In this document: piece after piece, positions 5,841-14,776 of the stretch
How the letters are laid out: each line of letters starts with the position of its first letter
Numbering within the stretch: position 1 is the stretch's first letter
Origin: an uncultured Blautia sp.
GTDB lineage: Bacteria; Bacillota; Clostridia; Lachnospirales; Lachnospiraceae
Direction of reading: 5' to 3'
NCBI GenBank assembly: GCA_900542045.1
Contig: UQMI01000068.1
Location: forward strand, 1 to 14,776
DNA length: 14,776 nucleotides
Position numbers and translations under genes: made by a program
Notes under the pieces: generated by a model
What the model saw: the letters and a program-made list of their open reading frames with translations, nothing else
Database searches by the model: none
Told to the model about the DNA's origin: nothing

Positions 5841-7460
5841 ATGCAGTACGAATTTCTGAAAAATTTCCCCAGAAGAATGAAAAATGTGGGACTGTATGCG
5901 TTGTTAGTGCAAAACAGCAGTCAGAAACTGACCTGGAGGCAATATGGATTCCTGAAAAGTGATGAACAGCTGAACCTGATATTTGCAGTGCTGCTGTATA
6001 TCATGGAGCAGTCTCTGAAGGAAGAAAACTGCACGATGGATGATATCGGCGCCTATATCGACACATTGAACGTACAGTATTTTGAAAAAAACATGTCGTA
6101 TGAGGACTGCCGCAGTCTGGGAGATTTCATCGTAAATGTGATTCTCTCCAATGAAGGCCGGCCCATGTATTTTGACGGTTTTCATTTCGAGCAAAAAGCA
6201 TATCAGATCATGCATATCAGCTACGTGGCTAATAAAATTGTTTATATTGATCAGGAAGTGCGCAGGACTTCTTATTATCTTACCGATGACGGCTACAATC
6301 TGCTGCTCTCTACTCTGGAAATTGAAAATAACATGAAGCTTACCATCCATGAGATGATCTTTCAGATGCATCTGGAGAAACAAAGTTACGATAGAGCCGT
6401 GGATGAGATCAAAAATGTATTCAATCTGCTGCGGATCCAGCTGCAGAAAATACAGGAAGCCATGAACCGGATCCGGCGGAATGCTCTCAGTTATTCGGTG
6501 AAGGATTACCAGGAGATTCTGGTGGAAAATCTGGATACCATCAGTGAGACAAAGGAGAAATTTCAAAATTACCGGGAGATGGTAAAGAACCGGGCCAAAG
6601 AACTGGAGGAGGCAAATATCCATGTGGAGCGGCTCAGTCCTGGCGATGAGGAGAAATTGAACAATCTTCGTGAAATCGAGAAATATCTGAATCAGACCAT
6701 TGATGAGCATCAGAAGATCCTGAACAGTCATTTTGACCTGAAATCTCTGTATACCAGAGAACTGGAACTGCTTGCCCAGATGTCGCTGATCAAACGTTTT
6801 TCTCTGCGGACAGATTTTTATAACCAGGTATTGGAACATCCGGAGGCTCTGGGGAAACTGGATTATTTTCTGCGTCCTCTTTTTAACCGGGATGTGGACA
6901 AGGTTTACAATCTGAATAAAGCGTTTCAGCTCCAGCGGCCGGAGAGAAGAAAAAAAGAGGAGGATGCTCAGGAGATACTGGATTTTGATGAAGATGCATG
7001 GCAGGAAGAGCAGGAGAAAAGACGCAGGGAGAAGCAGAAAAAATACAGGGACAGTCTGAGTTGTATTCTTGCCCACGGAGTGGAAAAAGGCAGGATTTCT
7101 CTGAAGGAGCTGCAGGAAATCACTGGGGAGGAAGAACAGGCGCAGCTGATTCCCAATGTGGAAGTGTTTAAGGAGATCATGGTGGAGCTGATCCGAAACA
7201 GAGAAATTGATATCCTGCATTTGAAGAAAGAACGCAGCGCCTATATCCAGGACCGGCCGGAGGAATTCCAGCTGGGAGACATGCTGCTGCAGCTTGTGGA
7301 AGAAAATCCGGGAATGGAGCGGATCATTCGGGTAGAGACTGTCAGACTGCCGGAGGAAGATACGGTGGTCTTCGAACATGTGAGGGATGAAAACGGGAAT
7401 GAGAAGAGTATTCGCTGTTCCAATGTACAGATCCAGATCATACAGGAGGCAAGAGGATAA
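5841..7460 (+). CDS. jetA: Wadjet protein JetA, kleisin-like subunit (DUF5716 type)
   Basis: 539 residues; CAGGAGA (5828-5834) precedes the ATG. The sequence resembles the DUF5716 family renamed JetA-like. Residues about 1-175 form an N-terminal helical, winged-helix-like domain; 175-310 is a long amphipathic coiled coil; 370-415 is a highly charged linker (RRKKEEDAQEILDFDED region); the last 120 residues form a second compact domain. This layout matches a MukF-like kleisin that bridges the SMC heads and carries the KITE subunit JetB. No catalytic motif is expected or seen. Its stop is one base before jetB. The DUF5716 type, rather than DUF3375 or DUF2397, supports Wadjet type III. Confidence 0.88.
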   Translation: MQYEFLKNFPRRMKNVGLYALLVQNSSQKLTWRQYGFLKSDEQLNLIFAVLLYIMEQSLKEENCTMDDIGAYIDTLNVQYFEKNMSYEDCRSLGDFIVNVILSNEGRPMYFDGFHFEQKAYQIMHISYVANKIVYIDQEVRRTSYYLTDDGYNLLLSTLEIENNMKLTIHEMIFQMHLEKQSYDRAVDEIKNVFNLLRIQLQKIQEAMNRIRRNALSYSVKDYQEILVENLDTISETKEKFQNYREMVKNRAKELEEANIHVERLSPGDEEKLNNLREIEKYLNQTIDEHQKILNSHFDLKSLYTRELELLAQMSLIKRFSLRTDFYNQVLEHPEALGKLDYFLRPLFNRDVDKVYNLNKAFQLQRPERRKKEEDAQEILDFDEDAWQEEQEKRRREKQKKYRDSLSCILAHGVEKGRISLKELQEITGEEEQAQLIPNVEVFKEIMVELIRNREIDILHLKKERSAYIQDRPEEFQLGDMLLQLVEENPGMERIIRVETVRLPEEDTVVFEHVRDENGNEKSIRCSNVQIQIIQEARG

Positions 7461-7461
7461 T

Positions 7462-8175
7462 ATGGCATATGAAATAGAGCAGATCAGAAAAAGTCAGGAA
7501 ATTTTTTATTATCTTCTGGAGCATCACCAGCTTCGGGAAGAGGAAGAGAGCCTTCTGTATAAGGCATACACGGAAGAGGAGGAAGTACAGAATCTGGTAA
7601 AATCTCAGGGAGAAGCGGCAGACAGCAGTATTGAACGGTATGGAAATGTGATCTATCTGATTCCCAATGAAGAGAACAATTTTCTGGGATTTTCCAAGGG
7701 ACAGCTGCGGGCGGTATTGTGTAAATCCACGGCCACAGACCGGGATTATTATCTGTCTCAGTTTGTGGTGCTCACTTTGCTGGTGGAATTTTATGATGGA
7801 CAGGGAAGCAGCAGCAAAGCCCGGGAATATATCCGGGTGGGAGAACTGCAGAACTGTATTTCCCAGCGGCTGCGGGAAGGGGCAGAACAGACCCGGGAGG
7901 AACAGGAAGAAGGAGGGGTGGCATTTTCCGATATGCTGGAAGCCTATGAAGCGCTGAAATCGGATGACAGGGGATCACGGGCCCGTACCACCAAGGAAGG
8001 ATTTCTTCATGGAATCCTGCTGTTTCTTCAGAAACAAGGGCTGATCGAATATGTGGAGCAGGATGAGATGGTCAAGACCACGAGAAAGCTGGATCATTTC
8101 ATGGACTGGAATCTGCTGAACCAGAATAATTATTCCAGAGTGCTGCGGGTATTGGGGGTGAAAGAAGATGAGTAA
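7462..8175 (+). CDS. jetB: Wadjet protein JetB, KITE-like subunit (DUF6063 type)
   Basis: 237 residues from the ATG at 7462, with AGGAGG/AGAGG sequences at the end of jetA acting as ribosome site; the longer frame from 7387 lies inside jetA and is rejected. The motif IYLIPNEENNFLGFSKGQL (residues about 64-82) and the acidic, helical build fit the DUF6063 family found between JetA and JetC in this Wadjet type. By analogy with MukE it would dimerise and bind the kleisin JetA and DNA. It overlaps jetC by 8 bases (ATGAGTAA), a sign of tight translational coupling and fixed stoichiometry. Confidence 0.85.
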   Translation: MAYEIEQIRKSQEIFYYLLEHHQLREEEESLLYKAYTEEEEVQNLVKSQGEAADSSIERYGNVIYLIPNEENNFLGFSKGQLRAVLCKSTATDRDYYLSQFVVLTLLVEFYDGQGSSSKAREYIRVGELQNCISQRLREGAEQTREEQEEGGVAFSDMLEAYEALKSDDRGSRARTTKEGFLHGILLFLQKQGLIEYVEQDEMVKTTRKLDHFMDWNLLNQNNYSRVLRVLGVKEDE

Positions 8176-11100
8176 GATCCATGCTGTCCGGCTGATCAAT
8201 ATCAATTATAATAACAACGCCATCCGTATCAGCGATGAGTGTTTTCATTTCAATGGAGAAAGCACACTTCTGTCTCTGCGAAACGGAGGCGGTAAATCCG
8301 TGCTGGTGCAGATGATGACGGCCCCCTTTGTACATAAACGGTATCGGGATGCCAAGGACCGGCCCTTTGAGAGTTATTTTACCACCAACAAACCATCCTT
8401 TATCCTGGTGGAATGGGCCCTGGATCAGGGGGCCGGCTATGTGATGACCGGGATGATGGTGAGACGGAATCAGAATATGGATGACAGCGGCGGAGAACCG
8501 CTGGAAATGATCAATGTGATCAGCGAATACCGCAGCGCCTGTATCCAGGATATCCATCATCTTCCGGTGGTAGAAAAAGGAAAAAAAGAAATGGTCCTGA
8601 AAAATTTCGCTTTCTGCCGGCAGCTGTTTGAAACTTATAAAAAGGACCGGAGCCAGTCCTTCTATTGTTATGATATGAATAATTCCGCCCAGTCCCGGCA
8701 GTATTTTGATAAGCTGCAGGAATACCAGATCAATTATAAGGAATGGGAGACCATCATTAAGAAGATCAATCTGGAAGAATCCGGCCTCTCCCGGCTGTTT
8801 GCCGACTGCAAAGATGAGAAGGGGCTTGTGGAAAAATGGTTTCTGGAAGCGGTGGAAAATAAGCTGAACAAAGAACAGAACCGGGTGCGGGAATTCCAGA
8901 TGATCCTGGAAAAATATGTGGGGCAGTATAAGGATAATCAGGGGAAAATCCAGCGCCGGGATACCATCCGCCTTTTTAAGGAGGAAGCAGCGCAGATCCG
9001 GGAGAAAGGCAGTGAATACCAGCAGTGGGAACTGGCAGAACAGAAGCAGGAGAATCGGATTGCCGGTTTCTGGCAGGAGCTGGAACGCCTGGAGCGAGTA
9101 GCAAGAGAGCAGCAGGAAAGGATCCTGCAGGAAAAAGAGATGCTCCAGACTGCTCTGGACCGGGTGGAGTATGAACGGTTATCCAGTGAGATTTATGCCT
9201 TGGAGGATCAGAAGCGGTTTCATGTGAGCAACCGGGATATGATCGAGATGGAGCAGGAAAGTCTGGAACGGGAAGCAGACAGGATTTCCGGCATCCTGCA
9301 TCTGCTTTCCTGCGCCAGAAGTCAGGAAATGCTGGATGAAGAATGCCGGGAGCTGGAGCTGGTGCGTCAGAAACTTCTGACTGTTCAGCAAAAAGAAGAA
9401 GAACTGGAACCGGAGAGAAGAAGCCTGGGCGGCCGCCTGCGGTTCTATTATGGCTGGAAGAGCCGGGAAAATGAAGAGAGAAGCAAAGAGAATCTGTGCC
9501 TGCAGCAGGAGGAAAAAGAGCGGATGCAGGAATATCAGAGGGCCGATCGAAAGCTGGAACGGCAGATACAGGACAACGCCACGGAAATGGGCGCCCTGGG
9601 GAATAAAGTCCGTTCTTATGACCGGGAAGAAGAGGAGTATAACCGAAGATATCAGGGAAACCTGGCGAGGAATATTCTGGGAGAGTATGAGCCGGGAAGC
9701 CTGGAGATCCTTCTGGATTCACAGGCAAAAGAACTGGAGGAAAAGCGCAGAGAGAAAATTCGGAAAAAGAATGAGCAGGAACGGGGAAAAGAGCAGCAAA
9801 AAGTCCTGGAGCGTACTCTGGAAGATCTGCGCAGCATGCGGATCCGGCAGGAAATGGAACAAAAGCAGCAGACAGCGGTGCAGGAGCATTATGAGGAAGA
9901 GCTGAAAGTACGCCGGGTGATCCTGAAATATCTGGATCTGGAAGAAGAGCAGCTGTTTGACAGAGAGGGAATTTTAAGGGCCGCCGGAAGTAAGCTGCAG
10001 GAGATTGCGCAGCACAGGAGAAATCTGGAGAAGGAAGAAGATATTCTGCAGAAAGAGTATCGAAGGCTGACCCAGGGAAAGACCCTGGAAATACCGGCAG
10101 AACTGGAAGAAGAGCTGGAAAAAATGGGAATCCATCCGGTCTATGGTATGGAGTGGCTGCAGAAAAACGGCAATACAGAAGAGGAGAACCGGCAGCTGGT
10201 GCGCCGTCATCCGTTTCTGCCCTATGCCCTGATCCTTACCAGACAGGAACTGGAGAAATTAAAGGAGAATCCCAGGACGGTATATACTTCTTTTCCGATT
10301 CCGGTGATCGTGCGGGAATCTCTTTCAGAGAAAAGAGGGGCGGAAACAGGCAGTGTGATCTCTTTGTCAGGGATCAGTTTCTATCTGTGGTTTAATGAGA
10401 ACCTGCTGAATGAGGAAAAACTGCGGCAGATGGTCCTGGAAAAAGAACAGCAGATACGGAAGAAACAGGAAGCCATTGCTATTCGTCAGCAGGAATATGA
10501 AGCATATTTTAAAAGGCAGGAAATCATTGAAAACCAGGAAGTAACGAAAAAGAACTATGAAAAGCAGCGACAGCAGCTGGAAGAGCTGGCAGAACAGCTC
10601 CGGGAACTGGATGAAAAAACCAGAAAAACAGATGCGGAGAAAAATCAACTGGAAGAGCGTCTGGATAAACTGGAGGAAGAAATCCGGGCAGTGGAAAATC
10701 AGATCGTATATGGGCAGCGGCGGCAGGAAGATCTGGAAAGACTGAAGGAAATCTATGAAGAATATCTGGAGAACCGCCGGCAGCTGGAACAGTGTAAAAG
10801 ACAGGCTGAGCGTCTGCGGGAGAGCCGCAAACTGGTACGGCAGGATCTGGAGAAGTCCGGGGAACGCCTGAGAACGCTGGAACTGGATCATGACCGGCTG
10901 GAGGAAGAAGGACGGAAGATACAGCAGCAGTGTCTGGTTTTTGAAAAATATGAGGAAGAGGAATTTCAACCGGATCCGGAAGAGGTGGAGAAGATGGAAC
11001 TGCGGTATGAGGCGGTCACCGGAAATCTGTCTCTGGAACTTCAGGAGCTGGAACGCCAGGAGAAACAGGCGGCTGGCCGGGCGGAGCGGGCAAGAGGTGA

Positions 11101-12568
11101 TCTGGAGCGTCTGCAGGTGAAATATCATCTGAAACCGGGAGCATGGAAAGATACGCGATACAATGCAAAGGAAGAGACACACCAGGAAATACTCCTGGAA
11201 GACTGCAGAAAAAAAATCGAAAACCGCCAGATGCTGTGGCGGGAAGAAGATAAACAGATTGCAGTGCTGGGACAGCAGGAAACAGACCGGAGAAAACGGA
11301 TGCAGGAAGAATGCGGCCAGGAAAGCCCGGTACCCAGAGGAGAAATCCAGGAGCAGGATTTTGAGGCACGGAAGAATCAGCTCCGCTATCAGAAGACAGA
11401 ACTGGAAAAAGAACAGAAAAAGTGGGAGCGGAAGCTTCACAGTTATGAAGAGAATCTCACCGCTTTGTCGGAGTTTTCCGATTTTGTCTGCCGGGAGCCG
11501 GTGGAGTGGGAGCAGGAGCCGGCATCTATGGACAGCAGAGAACTGCGAAATTTCAAGGGAATTCTGGTTCGTGACTATAATCAGATCCTTCGGGATAAGC
11601 AGGGGGCCAGAGAGCGGCTGCAGCAGGCAATCCATCAGATGGTCAGAATGGAGGCTTTTCAGGATGAATTTTACAAAAAGCCTCTGGAGGCGCTGTTGGA
11701 AGTGTCCCATGACGGCGGACAGGTTCTGGGGCAGCTGGCGCTGACCATTCAGTCCTATGACAGTCTGATGGAGAAGCTGGAGGTGGATATTTCTCTGGTG
11801 GAAAAAGAGAAGGCAAAGATTGTGGAGCTGCTGGAAGAGTATATTCGGGAGGTGCATCTGAATCTGGGAAAAATTGACCGCAATTCCACCATTACGATCC
11901 GGGAACGGCCGGTGAAAATGTTGAAGATTCAGCTGCCGGACTGGGAAACCGGCGCAAATCTGTACCATATCCGTCTGGAAGATATGATCGATGAGATTAC
12001 TCAGAAAGGTCTGGAAATTTTTCAGAAAAATGAGAATGCCCAGGAGTATTTCGGAACCCGGATCACCACCCGGAATCTGTATGATGCTGTGGTGGGAATC
12101 GGAAATGTACAGATCCGGCTGTACAAGATCGAAGCACAGCGGGAATATCCCATTACCTGGGCGGAAGTGGCCAGAAATTCCGGCGGGGAAGGCTTTCTCT
12201 CTGCTTTTGTGGTGCTGTCCAGCCTTCTGTATTATATGCGCAGAGATGAGACGGATATCTTTGCAGACCGCAATGAAGGGAAGGTGCTGGTGATGGATAA
12301 CCCCTTTGCCCAGACCAATGCGGCCCATTTGCTGAAGCCGCTGATGGATATGGCGGAAAAGACAAATACCCAGCTGATCTGTCTCACTGGCCTGGGAGGA
12401 GAGTCTATCTACAGCCGGTTCCAGAACATTTATGTATTGAATCTGGTGACGGCAAGCCTGCGAAACGGCCAGCAGTATCTGCGGGCGGATCATCTGCGGG
12501 GCAATGAGCCGGAAACCATTCTGGCATCCCACATTGAGGTGGTGGAGCAGCAGGAGCTGTTATTTTAA
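8168..12568 (+). CDS. jetC: Wadjet protein JetC, SMC/MukB-like ATPase
   Basis: 1466 residues, start inside the end of jetB. The N-terminal head has a P-loop, RNGGGKS (residues 38-44, Lys43). Two long coiled-coil arms (about 230-640 and 745-1250) flank a hinge-like globular region at about 640-745 (GIHPVYGMEWLQ, PFLPYALILT, IPVIVRE). The C-terminal head has the ABC signature NSGGEGFLSAF (1337-1347) and Walker B VLVMDNPF with Asp1377. Two features differ from textbook heads: the first P-loop glycine is Leu37, and the residue after the Walker B aspartate is Asn1378 instead of the usual catalytic Glu. In known Wadjet complexes JetC dimers hydrolyse ATP to extrude DNA loops until JetD cleaves small circles. 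The length and hinge exclude a short SbcC-like protein. Confidence 0.92.
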   Translation: MSKIHAVRLININYNNNAIRISDECFHFNGESTLLSLRNGGGKSVLVQMMTAPFVHKRYRDAKDRPFESYFTTNKPSFILVEWALDQGAGYVMTGMMVRRNQNMDDSGGEPLEMINVISEYRSACIQDIHHLPVVEKGKKEMVLKNFAFCRQLFETYKKDRSQSFYCYDMNNSAQSRQYFDKLQEYQINYKEWETIIKKINLEESGLSRLFADCKDEKGLVEKWFLEAVENKLNKEQNRVREFQMILEKYVGQYKDNQGKIQRRDTIRLFKEEAAQIREKGSEYQQWELAEQKQENRIAGFWQELERLERVAREQQERILQEKEMLQTALDRVEYERLSSEIYALEDQKRFHVSNRDMIEMEQESLEREADRISGILHLLSCARSQEMLDEECRELELVRQKLLTVQQKEEELEPERRSLGGRLRFYYGWKSRENEERSKENLCLQQEEKERMQEYQRADRKLERQIQDNATEMGALGNKVRSYDREEEEYNRRYQGNLARNILGEYEPGSLEILLDSQAKELEEKRREKIRKKNEQERGKEQQKVLERTLEDLRSMRIRQEMEQKQQTAVQEHYEEELKVRRVILKYLDLEEEQLFDREGILRAAGSKLQEIAQHRRNLEKEEDILQKEYRRLTQGKTLEIPAELEEELEKMGIHPVYGMEWLQKNGNTEEENRQLVRRHPFLPYALILTRQELEKLKENPRTVYTSFPIPVIVRESLSEKRGAETGSVISLSGISFYLWFNENLLNEEKLRQMVLEKEQQIRKKQEAIAIRQQEYEAYFKRQEIIENQEVTKKNYEKQRQQLEELAEQLRELDEKTRKTDAEKNQLEERLDKLEEEIRAVENQIVYGQRRQEDLERLKEIYEEYLENRRQLEQCKRQAERLRESRKLVRQDLEKSGERLRTLELDHDRLEEEGRKIQQQCLVFEKYEEEEFQPDPEEVEKMELRYEAVTGNLSLELQELERQEKQAAGRAERARGDLERLQVKYHLKPGAWKDTRYNAKEETHQEILLEDCRKKIENRQMLWREEDKQIAVLGQQETDRRKRMQEECGQESPVPRGEIQEQDFEARKNQLRYQKTELEKEQKKWERKLHSYEENLTALSEFSDFVCREPVEWEQEPASMDSRELRNFKGILVRDYNQILRDKQGARERLQQAIHQMVRMEAFQDEFYKKPLEALLEVSHDGGQVLGQLALTIQSYDSLMEKLEVDISLVEKEKAKIVELLEEYIREVHLNLGKIDRNSTITIRERPVKMLKIQLPDWETGANLYHIRLEDMIDEITQKGLEIFQKNENAQEYFGTRITTRNLYDAVVGIGNVQIRLYKIEAQREYPITWAEVARNSGGEGFLSAFVVLSSLLYYMRRDETDIFADRNEGKVLVMDNPFAQTNAAHLLKPLMDMAEKTNTQLICLTGLGGESIYSRFQNIYVLNLVTASLRNGQQYLRADHLRGNEPETILASHIEVVEQQELLF

Positions 12569-12642
12569 ACGGAGAGATCAGGAGGAGTCCAGAAAATAAA
12601 TGAAAAGCCGGTCTTCCAGCATCAGGGAGAAGAACGGCCGGG

Positions 12643-12702
12643 AAACAGAGAAGAGATCCCGTAGAAGAGATTCTGCGCAAAAGTTCTCTTCTCTGTTTTT
12701 TT
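12643..12702 (+). terminator. Rho-independent terminator behind jetC
   Basis: A perfect 14-bp stem, AAACAGAGAAGAGA (12643-12656) with its complement at 12685-12698, then a T-rich tract ending at 12702. It lies 75 bases behind the jetC stop and closes the operon. A further weak hairpin (CCGGTCTTC paired with GAAGAACGG, about 12609-12637) precedes it. Confidence 0.9.
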
Positions 12703-12953
12703 GCTTTTATTTAACATGGTTTTTAAATAAGGCTGGTAGAAGCATTTTATAAGAAACAATATAATGACAGAACAGGGAAGTGACATTTGCCAAAAGCCGG
12801 CGCCATACAACATTACAGAGCATAGAGTCTGTGTCTGTTCAAAACAGGATACAGGCAGAAAGAGGGCTTATGAGAAGAAAAAGGTTTGAAACAGACGGTG
12901 GGAAAAATGTGGGAAAAGAAAAAAGAAACAAAGCAAAAACAGCAGGGAGCAGG
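12703..12953. other. Intergenic region upstream of the VWA lipoprotein gene
   Basis: It contains a good -10 hexamer TATAAT (12760-12765) on the plus strand but only a poor -35 at the expected distance, so the promoter for the following gene is tentative. Alternative starts for that gene lie here at 12870 (ATG) and 12909 (GTG). No other gene, repeat or RNA was recognised. Confidence 0.4.
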
Positions 12954-14549
12954 ATGAGGCGCATCTGGATGCCGCTGCTCCTGATTTTCATGGCTTTGTT
13001 TTTGGCGGCCTGTGGTTCTTCCGGGGAAGAGGAAAGCGATGCCGATATGGTGCTGGGAGATGGAAGCTCTGTGCTGCGAATCCTTTCCGGTTCAGAGAAC
13101 GAACAGCTGGAACCGATTCTGGAGGATTTTGCACAGCAGGAGAATGTAAGGATTGAAATGACCTATCAGGGATCACTGGATATTATGCGTCTTCTGGGTG
13201 AAGAGAAAATTCCCTATGACGCCGTGTGGCCTGCCAGCAGCCTGTGGCTGAATGTGGGAGATGAAGCACATCGAATCAAACATGCCGAATCTATTTCGGT
13301 TTCTCCGGTGGTTTTCGGCATTCGTCAGAGTCTTGCTGAAGAATTGGGATTTGTGAACCGGGAAGTATCTGTGAGCGATCTGCTGGAAGCGGTGCGCAGC
13401 GGGAAGCTGCGTTTCTGTATGACAAGTGCCAGTCAGTCCAACTCCGGAGCCAGTGCCTATATTGGTTTTCTGTATGCGCTTCTGGGAAATCCGGAAGTGA
13501 TCACTTCGGAGGATCTGCAGGATGACAATCTCCGTGAACAGATGAAAGCGCTTTTGTCTGGAGTGGACCGGTCCTCCGGCAGTTCTGACTGGCTGAAGGA
13601 TATGTTTCTGGAGGGCGATTTTGACGCCATGGTCAATTATGAATGTCTGATCATACAGGCGAATGAAGAGCTGGAGCAGAGGGGAGAAGAGCCTCTTTAT
13701 GTGGTATATCCGTATGACGGACTTTCCCTGGCGGATTCTCCTCTGGGATTTGTAGATAATGGAGATGAAAAGCAGGAAGAACTGTTTCTGCAGCTGCAGG
13801 AATATCTGCTTTCCGCAGATGTACAGAATGAAATTCAGCGTACAGGCCGCCGGTCCGGCTATACAGGGATTGCGGATGAGAACAGGGATGTGTTTCGAAC
13901 GGACTGGGGGCTGCAGCCGGATCGGGTGCTTTCCACCATGCGGATGCCGTCTGCAGACGTATTGTTTGAATGTCTGGATCTGTATCAGACGGATTTTAAA
14001 AAGCCATCTTTGAATGTGTATTGTCTGGATTATTCTGCCAGCATGAGCGGAGACGGAAATGAACAGCTGGTAGATGCTATGGGAGAATTGCTGATCCAGG
14101 AGAAAGCCAGGAAAAATTTTCTACAGGCTTCAGAAGAGGAAATCAATATTCTGATTCCTTTTAACGACAGTGTGATCGCTGACTATACAGCAGTGGGAGC
14201 CGGTCAGGAGCTGGAGGATCTGTATCAGACGGTGAAAGATCTGGATGTAGGCGGCGGAACGGACATGTATCAGGCAGCAATCCATGGGCTGGAACTGCTG
14301 GAGGGGTACGACCTGTCCTGGTATACGCCGGCGATCATTCTGCTTACAGACGGGCAGTCCGGCGGCTGGTTTGAAGATTTTCGGTCTGTATATGAAAGCT
14401 TTGACAGCGAAGTTCCTGTTTTTTCTATTATGTTTGGGGACGCAGATGAAACGCAGCTGGAAGAGCTGGCAGTCTATACTAATGCCAGAGTGTTTGACGG
14501 CCGGGAGAATCTTACGGAAGCATTTCGCAGCGTGAAGGGGTACAACTGA
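12954..14549 (+). CDS. Lipoprotein with solute-binding and VWA domains
   Basis: 531 residues from 12954. The start is chosen because MRRIWMPLLLIFMALFLAAC is a complete lipoprotein signal with the modified cysteine at position 20, preceded by GGAG; ATG 12870 and GTG 12909 would add a long basic segment. Residues about 40-310 resemble the periplasmic-binding fold of family-1/molybdate-type ABC solute-binding proteins (SGSENEQLEPILEDF, YDAVWPASSLW). Residues 350-531 are a von Willebrand A domain with an intact MIDAS: DYSAS (359-363), Thr436 in GGGTD, and TDG (Asp466). It would sit on the outer face of the membrane and bind a ligand or protein through a metal. Its stop overlaps the next start by one base, indicating an operon. 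Actual ligand unknown. Confidence 0.85.
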   Translation: MRRIWMPLLLIFMALFLAACGSSGEEESDADMVLGDGSSVLRILSGSENEQLEPILEDFAQQENVRIEMTYQGSLDIMRLLGEEKIPYDAVWPASSLWLNVGDEAHRIKHAESISVSPVVFGIRQSLAEELGFVNREVSVSDLLEAVRSGKLRFCMTSASQSNSGASAYIGFLYALLGNPEVITSEDLQDDNLREQMKALLSGVDRSSGSSDWLKDMFLEGDFDAMVNYECLIIQANEELEQRGEEPLYVVYPYDGLSLADSPLGFVDNGDEKQEELFLQLQEYLLSADVQNEIQRTGRRSGYTGIADENRDVFRTDWGLQPDRVLSTMRMPSADVLFECLDLYQTDFKKPSLNVYCLDYSASMSGDGNEQLVDAMGELLIQEKARKNFLQASEEEINILIPFNDSVIADYTAVGAGQELEDLYQTVKDLDVGGGTDMYQAAIHGLELLEGYDLSWYTPAIILLTDGQSGGWFEDFRSVYESFDSEVPVFSIMFGDADETQLEELAVYTNARVFDGRENLTEAFRSVKGYN

Positions 14550-14776
14550 TGAAAGAAATCGTACGTATGTTGGTGTCTGTGGCCGTGGGAGCAGCAGCTT
14601 TTCTTCTTCTGTTTCTGGAATTACATTGGAATCTGCTTTTTTGCGCAGTGGCCGGCATTGGTGTTTACGCAGGATTTTTCTGCCTGCTCAAACCAAGCAG
14701 AAAGATTGCCGGTATTGATGTGGAAACCATGCGGGACGGAGAAGAACTGCAGAGGCTTCTTGAAGAAGCAGGAAAC
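14549..14776 (+). CDS. XpaC-like membrane protein, 3' part outside window
   Basis: The first 76 codons only. The protein begins with two membrane segments (about residues 6-24 and 28-47), followed by a cytoplasmic start, GIDVETMRDGEELQRLLEEAG. This resembles the XpaC / 5-bromo-4-chloroindolyl phosphate hydrolysis family, whose name rests on an old phenotype rather than a known reaction. XpaC genes are commonly followed by a TelA-like toxic-anion-resistance gene, which may lie beyond the window. The start overlaps the stop of the VWA lipoprotein (TGATG), so translation is coupled. Confidence 0.7.
   Translation, partial: MKEIVRMLVSVAVGAAAFLLLFLELHWNLLFCAVAGIGVYAGFFCLLKPSRKIAGIDVETMRDGEELQRLLEEAGN

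Noticed and set aside
10367..12532. A 721-codon antisense open frame inside jetC
   Set aside because: It mirrors the purine-rich, coiled-coil codon usage of jetC, gives a Leu/Phe/Gln-rich protein of no known family, and has no ribosome site. The antisense frame within jetA at 5904-7379 is rejected for the same reason.
12600..12755. A short open frame after jetC beginning at ATG 12600
   Set aside because: It reads straight through the terminator stem, its AGGAGG lies too far upstream, and the product is a low-complexity Arg/Ser peptide.

Overview
The window looks like a chromosomal segment of an anaerobic Firmicute, most likely a Lachnospiraceae-type Clostridium. The reasons are strong GGAGG-type ribosome binding sites, codon use rich in GAA/AAA/CTG, moderate GC, and family combinations that I associate with gut Clostridia: an ACGX-repeat peptide with a SPASM maturase, a DUF2975/YozG pair, and an XpaC neighbourhood. 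No rRNA, tRNA, transposase or CRISPR was seen.

Layout. (1) 1-714 holds no convincing gene. It opens with a 53-bp tandem hairpin repeat cut by the window edge, followed by AT-rich sequence with a duplicated 12-mer. (2) 715-1053 (minus) is an HxlR-type regulator. It diverges from a plus-strand operon at 1260-3668, and the two predicted promoters share almost the same -10 bases. The operon encodes a 42-residue Cys-repeat peptide (a RiPP precursor of the ACGX-repeat type), a radical SAM/SPASM maturase broken by a 1-base frameshift near 2361-2365, a flavin split-barrel protein fused to two 4Fe-4S clusters, and a small Cys-containing protein. It ends at a strong terminator (3693-3736).

(3) 3872-12702 reads as one transcription unit: a sigma-A-like promoter, a DUF2975 membrane protein, a YozG-like XRE regulator, then a complete Wadjet anti-plasmid system in the order jetD-jetA-jetB-jetC, closed by a 14-bp-stem terminator. 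The Jet proteins (DUF5716-like JetA, DUF6063-like JetB, 1466-residue SMC-like JetC, DUF2220-type Toprim JetD) point to the type III variant. JetABC would form an SMC complex that translocates on DNA, and JetD would cleave small circular DNA. The membrane protein and XRE regulator sit directly in front of jetD and are candidate controllers.

(4) 12703-14776 begins another operon: a lipoprotein joining a solute-binding domain to a von Willebrand A domain, overlapping the start of an XpaC-like membrane protein that runs off the window.

The most notable points are the RiPP locus with its damaged maturase, the Wadjet operon headed by a DUF2975/XRE module, the unusual ATPase motifs of JetC, and the hairpin repeat with a compensatory base change.
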